Source of the DNA: Mobilicoccus sp032056465 | GTDB lineage: Bacteria > Actinomycetota > Actinomycetes > Actinomycetales > Dermatophilaceae | Strand: one strand, 5' to 3' | Length of the DNA: 64,000 nt | NCBI RefSeq assembly: GCF_032056465.1 | Contig: NZ_DAMBCL010000007.1 | Shown: in pieces, positions 17,676 through 25,735 of the stretch | How positions within the stretch are numbered: the stretch's first letter is position 1 | Layout: each line of letters begins with the position of its first letter | Notes under the pieces: model-generated | Seen by the model: only the letters and a program-made list of their open reading frames with translations | Told to the model about the DNA's origin: nothing | Databases searched by the model: none | Made by a program: the position numbers and the translations under genes

Positions 17676-17712
17676 GGAATACGTTGTCAAGACCTTGATT
17701 CCCCATGGAATC
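17676..17712. promoter_or_regulatory. Candidate Lrp operator: three GGAAT half-sites
   Basis: GGAAT (17676-17680), ATTCC (17698-17702) and GGAATC (17707-17712) alternate in orientation; the last two form GATTCC-CCAT-GGAATC. A TTGTCA -35-like element lies at 17684-17689. The stretch is unusually AT-rich for this genome and lies just upstream of the Lrp gene in the divergent promoter, as expected for an autoregulating Lrp/AsnC protein. Confidence 0.5.
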
Positions 17713-17729
17713 CGTGAGACGTTGCGGTC

Positions 17730-18212
17730 ATGACCGACGACTCGGCTGCGGAGATCCCCTCCGCCTCGGACCTCGATCACACGAGCCGGCGCATCATCGA
17801 GCACCTCCAGCGAGACGGACGTGCCTCCTACGCCGCGATCGCCCGCGACGTCGGCCTGTCCGAGGCCGCCGTCCGCGCCCGCGTCCAGCGGCTCCTCGAC
17901 TCCGAGATCATGCAGATCGTCGCCGTCACCGACCCCCTCCAGGTGGGGTTCGCCCGACAGGCGATGGTCGCGATCCGCGTCCAGGGCGACACCACGACCG
18001 TGGCCGACGCTCTCACCGCCATGCGGGAGGTCGCCTACGTCGTGACCACCGCCGGCAGCGTCGACATCCTCGCGGAGGTCATCTGCGAGGACGACGACCA
18101 GCTCCTCGACGTCCTCAGTCGCCGCATCCGCGCGATCCCGGGCGTCTCGTCCACCGAGACCTTCGTCTATCTCAAGCTCAACAAGCAGCACTACGACTGG
18201 GGAACGCGATGA
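17730..18212 (+). CDS. Lrp/AsnC family transcriptional regulator
   Basis: 160-residue DNA-binding regulator. N-terminal helix-turn-helix (LDHTSRRIIEHLQRDGRASY, then ARDVGLSEAAVRARVQRLLD) and C-terminal RAM ligand domain (AYVVTTAGSVDILAEVIC). Family members form octamers and respond to amino acids. Divergent from the aminobutyraldehyde dehydrogenase and overlapping the aminotransferase start (ATGA), so it is the probable local regulator of putrescine/GABA breakdown. ATG 17730 has no strong Shine-Dalgarno sequence. Confidence 0.93.
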   Translation: MTDDSAAEIPSASDLDHTSRRIIEHLQRDGRASYAAIARDVGLSEAAVRARVQRLLDSEIMQIVAVTDPLQVGFARQAMVAIRVQGDTTTVADALTAMREVAYVVTTAGSVDILAEVICEDDDQLLDVLSRRIRAIPGVSSTETFVYLKLNKQHYDWGTR

Positions 18213-19651
18213 CCACCACCGTCCAGAACACCACCGTGCCGACCACCACCGCCCAGGGCAGCGCCACGCAGGTCGGTCACACCCGCGCGGGGACCTCCTA
18301 CTCCGACGCGGCCCGGGAGCACCTGTGGATGCACTTCACCCGGCACTCCAGCTACGACGGCGCCGACGTGCCGACGATCGTGCGCGGCGAGGGCGCGTAC
18401 GTCTACGACGCGTTCGGCCGCCGCTACCTCGACGGGCTCGCCGGGCTGTTCACCGTGCAGGTCGGTCACGGCCGCACCGAGCTCGCCGAGGCCGCACGGC
18501 GTCAGATGGAGCAGCTCGCCTACTTCCCCCTCTGGTCCTACGCCCACCCGCAGGCGATCGAGCTCGCCGAGCGGCTCGCGGGCCAGACCCCCGGTGACCT
18601 GAACCGCGTGTTCTTCACGACCGGTGGCGGCGAGGCCGTGGAGTCGGCCTGGAAGCTCGCCAAGCAGTACTACAAGCTCACCGGACGCCCCACCAAGCAC
18701 AAGGTGATCAGCCGCAGCATCGCCTACCACGGCACCCCGCAGGGCGCGCTGTCGATCACCGGGATCCCGTTCGCCAAGACCCCGTTCGAGCCCCTCGTGC
18801 CGGGCGCGTTCAAGGTCCCGAACACCAACCAGTACCGCGCCCCGGAGGAGTTTCGCGACGATCCCGAGGCCTTCGGCCGGTGGGCCGCCGACCGCATCGC
18901 CGAGGCCATCGAGTTCGAGGGCCCGGAGACCGTCGCGGCCGTGTTCCTCGAACCCGTGCAGAACTCCGGCGGCTGCTTCCCGCCGCCACCCGGGTACTTC
19001 CAGCGGGTCCGCGAGATCTGCGACTCCTACGACGTGCTGCTCGTCTCCGACGAGGTCATCTGCGCGTTCGGGCGCATCGGCGAGATGTTCGCGTGCACCG
19101 ACTTCGGCTACACCCCGGACATCGTCACCTGCGCCAAGGGCATGACCAGCGGATACGCCCCGCTCGGCGCGATGATCGCGAGCGATGCCCTCTTCGAGCC
19201 CTTCCGCTCCGGGACGACGACCTTCCCCCACGGCTACACCTTCGGCGGCCACCCCGTCTCCACGGCGGTCGCGATGGCCAACCTCGACATCATGGAGCGG
19301 GAGGGCCTCACCGCCCACGTCCACGAGAACGCCCCCCGCTTCCGTGCGGCGCTCGAGCGTCTGCGCGACCTACCGATCGTCGGCGACGTCCGCGGCGCCG
19401 GGTACTTCTACGGCATCGAACTCGTCAAGGACAAGGCCACCCGCGAGACCTTCGACGAGGCGGAGTCCGAGCGCCTGCTGCGCGGATTCCTCTCCACCGC
19501 GCTGATGGACGCCGGCCTCTACTGCCGGGCCGACGACCGCGGCGACCCCGTCATCCAGCTCGCGCCGCCGCTCATCATCGGCGAGCGCGAGTTCGACGAG
19601 ATCGAATCCGCGCTGCGAGACGTCCTCACGCGGGCCGGCGACCTACTCTGA
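18209..19651 (+). CDS. Class III aminotransferase (putrescine- or GABA-type)
   Basis: 480-residue PLP enzyme of the omega-amino acid aminotransferase group. PLP features: TTGGGEAVESAWKLAKQYY, IAYHGTPQGALSITG, LVSDEVICAFGRIGEMFAC and the Schiff-base lysine in VTCAKGMTSGYAPLGAM. The family includes putrescine:pyruvate (SpuC-like) and GABA:2-oxoglutarate enzymes; the neighbours support either. The first about 20 residues are Thr-rich and may be disordered. ATG 18209 overlaps the Lrp stop (ATGA), so synthesis is coupled to the regulator. A 154-nt gap with a strong hairpin separates it from the oxidase gene. Confidence 0.9.
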   Translation: MTTTVQNTTVPTTTAQGSATQVGHTRAGTSYSDAAREHLWMHFTRHSSYDGADVPTIVRGEGAYVYDAFGRRYLDGLAGLFTVQVGHGRTELAEAARRQMEQLAYFPLWSYAHPQAIELAERLAGQTPGDLNRVFFTTGGGEAVESAWKLAKQYYKLTGRPTKHKVISRSIAYHGTPQGALSITGIPFAKTPFEPLVPGAFKVPNTNQYRAPEEFRDDPEAFGRWAADRIAEAIEFEGPETVAAVFLEPVQNSGGCFPPPPGYFQRVREICDSYDVLLVSDEVICAFGRIGEMFACTDFGYTPDIVTCAKGMTSGYAPLGAMIASDALFEPFRSGTTTFPHGYTFGGHPVSTAVAMANLDIMEREGLTAHVHENAPRFRAALERLRDLPIVGDVRGAGYFYGIELVKDKATRETFDEAESERLLRGFLSTALMDAGLYCRADDRGDPVIQLAPPLIIGEREFDEIESALRDVLTRAGDLL

Positions 19652-19708
19652 CGCTCCGGGCGCAGGCCCCACCACCGCCACGCCGCCGGCCCTCACCCTC
19701 GGGCCCTC

Positions 19709-19738
19709 ATGGTCGGCCCCCACCAGGGGGCCGACCAT
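19709..19738 (+). terminator. Intra-operon hairpin with pyrimidine tract
   Basis: A perfect 13-bp stem (ATGGTCGGCCCCC and its complement) closes an ACCA loop, followed by about 50 nt that are almost purely C and T, ending at the AGGAGG of the oxidase gene. It could terminate part of the transcripts or set an mRNA end between aminotransferase and oxidase. Confidence 0.6.
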
Positions 19739-19805
19739 CGCCGGCCCCTTCCTTCTCTTCCCTCCCCGTTCTCCCTGTTCTCTTCCCCCTTCCAGGAGGC
19801 ACCCC

Positions 19806-21200
19806 ATGACCACCCTCGATCGCGACGTCGTCGTCGTCGGCGCCGGAGCCTGCGGGCTCACCGCGGCCACACGGCTGCGTGAGGCCGGCCGCAGCGTCGT
19901 CGTCCTCGAAGCACGTGACCGCGTCGGCGGACGCACGTGGACCGACCACATCGACGGCGCGATGCTCGAGATCGGCGGCCAGTGGGTCTCCCCCGACCAG
20001 ACCGCCCTCCTCGCGATGCTCGAGGAGCTCGGGCTCGAGACCTTCTCGCGGTATCGCGACGGCGCCTCGGTCTACATCTCCCCCGACGGCACCGCCACGC
20101 AGTTCGACGGGGACGACTTCCCCTGCCGGCCCGAGACCGTCGCCGCCATGAACGCCCTCATCGCCGAACTCGACGAGCTCGTCGAGCAGATCGGCCCCGA
20201 GGAGCCCTGGGCGCACCCGCGGGCCCGCGAGCTCGACACGGTCTCCTTCGAGCATTGGCTCGCCGAGCGCTGCGACGACGAGGAGGCCCGCCGCAACGTC
20301 GGGTTCTTCATCGCCGGCGGCATGCTCACCAAGCCGATGCACTCCTTCTCGGCGCTGCAGGCGATCCTCATGGCCGCCTCGGCCGGGTCGTTCTCCAACC
20401 TGGTCGACGAGGGCTTCATCCTCGACAAGCGGGTCGTCGGTGGGATGCAGCAGGTGAGCGAACGCCTCGCCGAACGCCTGGGCGACGACGTCCTCCTCTC
20501 CCACCCCGTGCGCACGGTGCGGTGGCGTGAGACCGCCGAGGACCAGGGCAGCGGTGCGCGGGTCGAGGTCGTCGCCGACTCCGCAGACGGCCCGGTCACC
20601 GTGCGCGCCCACGACGTGATCCTCGCCGTGCCGCCGAACCTCTACACACGGGTCTCCTTCGAGCCGCCGCTGCCGCGGCGCCAGCACCAGATGCACCAGC
20701 ACCAGTCGTTCGGCCTCGTCGTCAAGGTCCACGCCGTCTACCCCACCCCGTTCTGGCGAGAGAAGGGCCTGTCGGGAACGGGTTTCGGCTGCAGCCAGCT
20801 CGTCCAGGAGGTCTATGACAACACCAACCACGACGACCCGAAGGGCACACTCGTCGCCTTCGTGCCCGATGAGCGGGCCGACGAGGTGTTCGCGATGACC
20901 GCGGAGGAGCGCAGGGAGAAGATCCTCGCCGCGATCGCCGCCTACCTCGGCCCGGAGGCCCTCACCCCCGAGGTCTACTACGAGTCCGACTGGGCGGCCG
21001 AGGAGTGGACCCGCGGCGCCTACGCGACGAGTTTCGACCTCGGTGGCCTGCACCGGTACGGCGCCGACATGCGCGCCCCCGTCGGCCCGATCCGGTTCGC
21101 CTCCTCCGACCTCGCGGCCGAGGGCTATCAGCACGTCGACGGCGCGATCCGCATGGGGCAGCGCACGGCCGACGCGATCCTCGAGGGCGCACGGCCGTGA
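19806..21200 (+). CDS. puo: Putrescine oxidase (flavin monoamine oxidase)
   Basis: 464-residue FAD enzyme that oxidises putrescine with O2 to 4-aminobutanal, ammonia and H2O2. N-terminal dinucleotide motif VVVVGAGACGLTAATRLREA, then VLEARDRVGGRTW and EIGGQWVSPDQTALLAML, typical of the amine oxidase fold. The stretch FIAGGMLTKPMHSFSALQAI and DKRVVGGMQQVSERLAERLG closely resemble Kocuria/Rhodococcus putrescine oxidases as I recall them. C-terminal FAD contact GYQHVDGAIRMGQRTA. Strong Shine-Dalgarno CCAGGAGG before ATG 19806. It overlaps the stress-protein start by GTGA. H2O2 production gives that neighbour a plausible role. Confidence 0.92.
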   Translation: MTTLDRDVVVVGAGACGLTAATRLREAGRSVVVLEARDRVGGRTWTDHIDGAMLEIGGQWVSPDQTALLAMLEELGLETFSRYRDGASVYISPDGTATQFDGDDFPCRPETVAAMNALIAELDELVEQIGPEEPWAHPRARELDTVSFEHWLAERCDDEEARRNVGFFIAGGMLTKPMHSFSALQAILMAASAGSFSNLVDEGFILDKRVVGGMQQVSERLAERLGDDVLLSHPVRTVRWRETAEDQGSGARVEVVADSADGPVTVRAHDVILAVPPNLYTRVSFEPPLPRRQHQMHQHQSFGLVVKVHAVYPTPFWREKGLSGTGFGCSQLVQEVYDNTNHDDPKGTLVAFVPDERADEVFAMTAEERREKILAAIAAYLGPEALTPEVYYESDWAAEEWTRGAYATSFDLGGLHRYGADMRAPVGPIRFASSDLAAEGYQHVDGAIRMGQRTADAILEGARP

Positions 21201-22072
21201 GGTACCTCGTCGCGTACACCGCGAACGACCGGGGGCGGGACGCCCTGCGACTCGGGGTCGCGCTCGCGCGGTCCTTCAACGCCGAGCTCGACATCGTCGT
21301 CGTGCTCCGTCGCGACGACGCCTTCGCGCCGCCGTACCCGCCCGTCGGGCACACCGAGGAGATCCTCGCGGCGCAGGCGCAGAGGTGGCTCGACGAGGCG
21401 CTCACGCTCGTCCCGAGTGACGTCGTGGCCCGCACCCACATCCGGTTCGCGGCCTCGGCGGCGCAGGGCATCGAGGCCGCCGCGGAGGAGTTCGACGCCG
21501 GTCTCATCGTCCTCGGCGGCAGCAGCGCCGGTCTGCTCCGGCGCCACTCGATCGGGGCCAACGCCAACACGCTCCTGCACAGCAGCAGCCGACCGATCGC
21601 CCTCGCCCCCCGCGGCTACGAGCCGGAGACCATCGAGCACATCGACGTCGCCGTCGGCACCCGGCCCGGCGCACCGCACGTCCTCGCCGAGGCCGTGCAG
21701 GCCTCGGTGCGCAGCGGGTTGCCACTGCGCCTCGTCACCCTCGTCGACACCGGCGGCCACGACACGGCCGAAGCCGGTGAGGTCGCGGCGTCGACGGAGG
21801 CGCAGGTCCGCGACCTCCTCGACCGTACGGTCGCGGAGACGGGGTCACCGAGCGCCGTCGACGTCCACGTCGCCGGCGGGCCCGACGTGCCCACCGCCGT
21901 CGCCGAGACCGACTGGCACGACAACGCCGTCCTCATCCTGGGGTCGAGCCGCCTCGCCGAGCGGCACCGCCTCTTCCTCGGCTCCACCGCGGGGCGGATG
22001 CTGCGCGCACTGAGCGTGCCCGTCGTCATCGTCCCCCGCCGGGACGACAGCTCCGAAGGACACCGGGCATGA
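21197..22072 (+). CDS. Universal stress protein with two Usp domains
   Basis: 291 residues forming two tandem Usp domains: residues 1-145 (starts VRYLVAYTANDRGRDAL; ends with ATP-type loop ILHS-like IVLGGSSAGLLRRHSIG and NTLLHSSSRPIALAP) and residues 150-291 (IDVAVGTRPGAPHVLAEAV; LILGSSRLAERHRLFLGS; LSVPVVIVPRR). GTG 21197 overlaps the oxidase stop and its own stop overlaps the permease start, so it is translationally locked between the two. Usp proteins bind ATP or other nucleotides and modulate stress responses; here it could sense or buffer the effects of putrescine import or H2O2 formation. That role is inference. Confidence 0.9.
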   Translation: MRYLVAYTANDRGRDALRLGVALARSFNAELDIVVVLRRDDAFAPPYPPVGHTEEILAAQAQRWLDEALTLVPSDVVARTHIRFAASAAQGIEAAAEEFDAGLIVLGGSSAGLLRRHSIGANANTLLHSSSRPIALAPRGYEPETIEHIDVAVGTRPGAPHVLAEAVQASVRSGLPLRLVTLVDTGGHDTAEAGEVAASTEAQVRDLLDRTVAETGSPSAVDVHVAGGPDVPTAVAETDWHDNAVLILGSSRLAERHRLFLGSTAGRMLRALSVPVVIVPRRDDSSEGHRA

Positions 22073-23688
22073 GCGCCATGCGCCCCGGGCGGGGCGAAGC
22101 CGCCGCCGCGGGTACCTCGGGCACGTCGGTAGTGTCGGACACGTCGAGCACGTCGAGCACGTCGAGCACGGACAAGGGGCTGTCGAGCGGCAGCGTGGGT
22201 CTCGTCGCCGCGGTCTTCATCGGCATCTCGTGCATCGCGCCCGCCTACACCCTCAGCGGCGCGCTCGGTCCCACGGCCTCGGCGGTCGGGGAGCACATGC
22301 CGGCGATCCTCCTCGTCGGGTTCATCCCGATGCTCCTCGTCGCGGTCGGGTATCGCGAACTCAACGCCGCGATGCCCGACAGCGGCACGACGTTCACGTG
22401 GGCCACCCGCGCGTTCGGACCGTGGATCGGGTGGATGGGCGGGTGGGGCCTGCTGGCCGCGACCGTCCTCGTGCTCTCCAACCTCGCGGGGATCGCCGTC
22501 GACTTCTTCTACCTCGCGGTGGCGCAGCTCCTGCGTCGCCCCGACCTCGCCGACCTCGCCGCGAACGTGCCGGTCAACATCGCCACGTGTCTCGTCTTCA
22601 TGGTGGCGGCCTGCTACATCTCCTACCGCGGCATCGAGGCGACGAAGTCCTTCCAGTACGTCCTCGTCGCCTTCCAGGTCGTCGTCCTCGTCTGGTTCTC
22701 CGCGAGCGCCTGGCTCCACGTGCAGAACGGCACCGCGTTCGACGGACACCTGCCCTCTCTCGAGTGGTTCAACCCGTTCGGGGTCGGGTCGATGTCGGCG
22801 TTCGCCGCGGGCGTCTCCCTCTCGGTGTTCATCTACTGGGGCTGGGACGTCGTGCTCACGATGAGCGAGGAGTCCACGAGTTCCTCGGTCACCCCCGGCC
22901 GCGCCGCGACCGCGACCATCGGCATCATCGTCGCGCTCTACCTCCTCGTCGCGACGGCGACGCTCGCCTACGCGGGCACGGGCACCGGCGAGTTCGGCCT
23001 CGGCAACGAGGGCATCCAGGAGAACATCCTCGCCGCGCTCGCCGGCCCGATCATGGGGCCCGCCGCCATCGCGATGAGCCTCGCCGTGCTCGCGAGCTCC
23101 ACGGCCTCGCTGCAGTCGACGTTCGTCTCCCCCGCGCGCACCATGCTGGCGATGGGCTTCTACGGCGCCCTCCCCCGCCGATTCGCCTCGATCAGCCCGC
23201 GATTCCAGTCCCCCGGGTACGCGACGTTCGTCTCGGCGGCGGTCTCGTTCGGGTTCTACGCGGTGATGCGGGTCATCAGCGAGGCCGTGTTGTGGGACAC
23301 GATCACCGCACTCGGCATGATGGTGTGCTTCTACTACGGCATCACCGCGCTCGCCTGCGTCTGGTACTTCCGCCACGAGGCGTTCTCCTCGGCGAAGACC
23401 GCGTTCACGAGGTTCGTGTGTCCGCTGCTCGGCGGCGTCCTGCTGCTCATGTTCTTCGTGACGACCTCGATCGACAGCATGGACCCCGAGTACGGCTCCG
23501 GCTCCTCGCTGTTCGGGCTCGGGCTCGTGTTCGTGCTCGGCGTCGTCATCCTCCTTCTCGGAGTCGCCTCGATGCTCGTCATGCGCACGCTCAACCCGGC
23601 GTTCTTCCGCGACGGCCTGCCGCTGCGCCCGGGCTCGCTCGATGCGGGGGCGACACCCCCTGTCGCCCAGGGCGATACCGCAGGATGA
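22069..23688 (+). CDS. APC family amino acid/polyamine permease
   Basis: 539-residue secondary transporter with about 12 hydrophobic segments, opening with VGLVAAVFIGISCIAPAYTL, which holds the consensus of the APC superfamily. The preceding 35 residues are Ser/Thr-rich because of a 9-bp tandem repeat. Position at the end of the putrescine oxidase operon suggests it imports putrescine or a related amine, although the APC fold alone does not fix the substrate. ATG 22069 overlaps the stress-protein stop (ATGA); a second ATG three codons on is possible. Ends in a Gly/Pro-rich cytosolic tail. Confidence 0.9.
   Translation: MSAMRPGRGEAAAAGTSGTSVVSDTSSTSSTSSTDKGLSSGSVGLVAAVFIGISCIAPAYTLSGALGPTASAVGEHMPAILLVGFIPMLLVAVGYRELNAAMPDSGTTFTWATRAFGPWIGWMGGWGLLAATVLVLSNLAGIAVDFFYLAVAQLLRRPDLADLAANVPVNIATCLVFMVAACYISYRGIEATKSFQYVLVAFQVVVLVWFSASAWLHVQNGTAFDGHLPSLEWFNPFGVGSMSAFAAGVSLSVFIYWGWDVVLTMSEESTSSSVTPGRAATATIGIIVALYLLVATATLAYAGTGTGEFGLGNEGIQENILAALAGPIMGPAAIAMSLAVLASSTASLQSTFVSPARTMLAMGFYGALPRRFASISPRFQSPGYATFVSAAVSFGFYAVMRVISEAVLWDTITALGMMVCFYYGITALACVWYFRHEAFSSAKTAFTRFVCPLLGGVLLLMFFVTTSIDSMDPEYGSGSSLFGLGLVFVLGVVILLLGVASMLVMRTLNPAFFRDGLPLRPGSLDAGATPPVAQGDTAG
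22141..22167 (+). repeat. 9-bp tandem repeat in permease N-terminus
   Basis: ACGTCGAGC is repeated three times in frame, encoding Thr-Ser-Ser units in the disordered N-terminus of the APC permease. Slippage could change the length without shifting frame. Confidence 0.8.
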
Positions 23689-23789
23689 CCCGGACTCCGA
23701 CTCAGGACTGATGTGCGGACGCGGCCCCTGCCGCCACACTCGAGGTGGCGCGGGGGTCGCGTCGATTCGAGACGAGGAGTCGAGGACTC

Positions 23790-24863
23790 GTGGACACCGT
23801 GCGCCGGTATGTCTTCCCCCTGCTGTGGATCCTGGTGCTGGGGGTGATCGCGGCCTCGCTCGCCAAGTTGGCGTTCTTCTCCGACGGGCCTTCGGCACAG
23901 GCCGGTGACGACGCCGCACCCGCGGCGGACCTCGTCGAGGAGTCGTTCGTCACCGTCGAGAAGGGCGACGTCGCCTCCACCCTGTCGCTGTCCGGCACGG
24001 TGCGTCCCGACGCCGGTCGGGCGGTCCCGGCGAGGACGACCGGAGAGGTCGTCGCCGTCTGGGTCAAGAACGGTGAGCACGTGGGACGCGGTTCCCGGAT
24101 CCTGCAGGTGAAGGTGCCCCGCGAGGTCGAACCCCCCGCCCCGCCCACCGCCGCGCCGGGCGCCACGGCGCCACCGGCCGCGCCCGCGCCCCAGGCGCCC
24201 CAGTTCACCTATCACAACCTCTCGGCACCCGGCTCGGGCACGGTGCGAGACCTCAAGGCGGTGGTCGGTCAGACCCTCACCGCCGGCGACGTCGTCGCCT
24301 CCCTCTCGCCGGGCACGTACTCCGTCGTCGCCGACCTCACCCCGGAGCAGCAGCTGCAGCTCCTCGACCGCAGGGTCGAAGCCACCGCGACGGTCCCGGG
24401 ACGGCGGGCGCCCCTCGCGTGCGCCTCGACCCGCATCGACGAGGACGACCCGGAGCCGGAGCAGGGCACCCAGCCGGGCCCGCCCCAGATCGACCCCAAC
24501 ACCGGCATGCCGATGGAGAGCGCCCAGTCGCAGGCGAGCCTGCGGTGCGCGGTTCCCGAGGACGCCAAGGTCGTCCCCGGGCTCGCGGTGAAGGTCGGGG
24601 TCGACCTCGGGAAGGGGAGCAAGACCCTCGTCGTGCCGACGACCGCGGTCGAGGGCAGCGGCGACGACGGCGCGGTCTACCTCCGCGGCGACGGCGGTCA
24701 ACCCGAACGGCACCCCGTCAAGCTCGGGTTGCGTGGCGAGAACGTCGTCCAGGTCGTCTCCGGCCTCAAGGAGGGCCAGGAGATCCTCCGCTTCGTCCCC
24801 GGCGTCGACAATCCCGACGCGGGACAGGGCGGACAGGGCGGCCCCGTCGGACCCGGCTGGTGA
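23790..24863 (+). CDS. Membrane fusion/periplasmic adaptor protein of a MacAB-like exporter
   Basis: 357 residues. An N-terminal membrane anchor (YVFPLLWILVLGVIAASLAKL) is followed by a biotinyl-lipoyl-like half (VEKGDVASTLSLSGTVRP, GEVVAVWVKNGEHVGRGSRIL), a Pro/Ala-rich insert around residue 115, the second half (SAPGSGTVRDLKAVVGQTLTAGDVV) and a C-terminal adaptor domain (KTLVVPTTAVEGSGDDGAVYL, GLKEGQEILRF). It would bridge the ABC permease to the cell envelope. GTG 23790 is chosen because GAGGA precedes it and the membrane anchor follows directly. First gene of a three-gene export operon; 8 nt precede the ATPase gene. Confidence 0.87.
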   Translation: MDTVRRYVFPLLWILVLGVIAASLAKLAFFSDGPSAQAGDDAAPAADLVEESFVTVEKGDVASTLSLSGTVRPDAGRAVPARTTGEVVAVWVKNGEHVGRGSRILQVKVPREVEPPAPPTAAPGATAPPAAPAPQAPQFTYHNLSAPGSGTVRDLKAVVGQTLTAGDVVASLSPGTYSVVADLTPEQQLQLLDRRVEATATVPGRRAPLACASTRIDEDDPEPEQGTQPGPPQIDPNTGMPMESAQSQASLRCAVPEDAKVVPGLAVKVGVDLGKGSKTLVVPTTAVEGSGDDGAVYLRGDGGQPERHPVKLGLRGENVVQVVSGLKEGQEILRFVPGVDNPDAGQGGQGGPVGPGW

Positions 24864-24871
24864 GAGACACC

Positions 24872-25735
24872 ATGACCCTCCCCCTCGGCGACCCGTCTCC
24901 CGCGGAGTCACCCGAGTCGCCCTTGCTCGAGATGCGCGGCGTCACCCGGTCGGTGCCCCTGCCCAACCGCGAGACGCTGCACATCCTCCGCGGCATCGAC
25001 CTCGAGGTGTACCCCGGCGACCACGTCGCGATCGTCGGGCGGTCGGGCTCGGGCAAGACGACCCTCATGAACCTCCTCGGGCTCATCGACCGGCAGACCG
25101 AGGGCGAGCTCCTCCTCGACGGTCACGACGTCGCCCGGATGCGCGACGCCCGCCGCGCCCGGTTGCGCGGTCGCTCGGTGGGGTTCGTCTTCCAGCAGTT
25201 CAACCTGCTTCCGGGACGCACCGCGCTCGAGAACGTCATGATGCCGATGCTCTACGGCGACGCCCGTCAGTTCTGGAACCGCCGCCGCGCGGCCATGGAG
25301 ATGCTCGAGCGCGTCGGCCTCGCCGACCGGGCCGAGCAGAAGCCCTCCCGCCTCTCCGGCGGGGAGCAGCAGCGGGTCGCCGTCGCGCGCGCACTCGTAC
25401 GCCGCCCCCGGCTCATCCTCGCCGACGAACCCACCGGCGCCCTCGATGTCACGACTGGAGAGGCCGTCATGGCGTTGCTCGACGAGATCGCCCGCGACTC
25501 CGACGCGGCGCTGGTCACCATCACCCACGACCTGCAGGTCGCGGCCCTCTCCCAGCGCACCTTCCTTCTCGACGGCGGCGTCCTCCACGACGTCGACGTC
25601 GAGGACGCGGGCGCGGCCCTGGCGAGCACCGGAGGGATCAGGGCGGGTCGGGCCGAGGTCGCCGACGCCCCCACCCCTGCGACGGTCCCCGACCGTGCCC
25701 CGGTCGCGGCTCCCGAGGGCGGTGCGCGCGCATGA
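24872..25735 (+). CDS. MacB-like ABC exporter ATP-binding protein
   Basis: 287-residue ATPase. Walker A GRSGSGKTTL, Q-loop VGFVFQQFNLLPGRTALENV, signature LSGGEQQRVAVARALVRR, Walker B LILADEPTGALDV, His switch VTITHDLQVA. LolD/MacB-type sequence, which serve lipoprotein, peptide or macrolide efflux. About 50 C-terminal residues after the ATPase core are Ala/Pro-rich. Start ATG 24872; an in-frame GTG at 24860 overlapping the adaptor stop is an alternative. The stop overlaps the permease start (ATGA). The exported substrate is unknown. Confidence 0.92.
   Translation: MTLPLGDPSPAESPESPLLEMRGVTRSVPLPNRETLHILRGIDLEVYPGDHVAIVGRSGSGKTTLMNLLGLIDRQTEGELLLDGHDVARMRDARRARLRGRSVGFVFQQFNLLPGRTALENVMMPMLYGDARQFWNRRRAAMEMLERVGLADRAEQKPSRLSGGEQQRVAVARALVRRPRLILADEPTGALDVTTGEAVMALLDEIARDSDAALVTITHDLQVAALSQRTFLLDGGVLHDVDVEDAGAALASTGGIRAGRAEVADAPTPATVPDRAPVAAPEGGARA

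Noticed and set aside
17705..18208. Upstream extension of the aminotransferase through the Lrp gene
   Set aside because: The extension is an Arg/Pro-rich shadow of lrp; ATG 18209 overlaps the lrp stop and starts the protein sensibly.
22069..22180. Ser/Thr repeat region as a separate small gene
   Set aside because: It is in frame with the permease and simply forms its disordered N-terminus.
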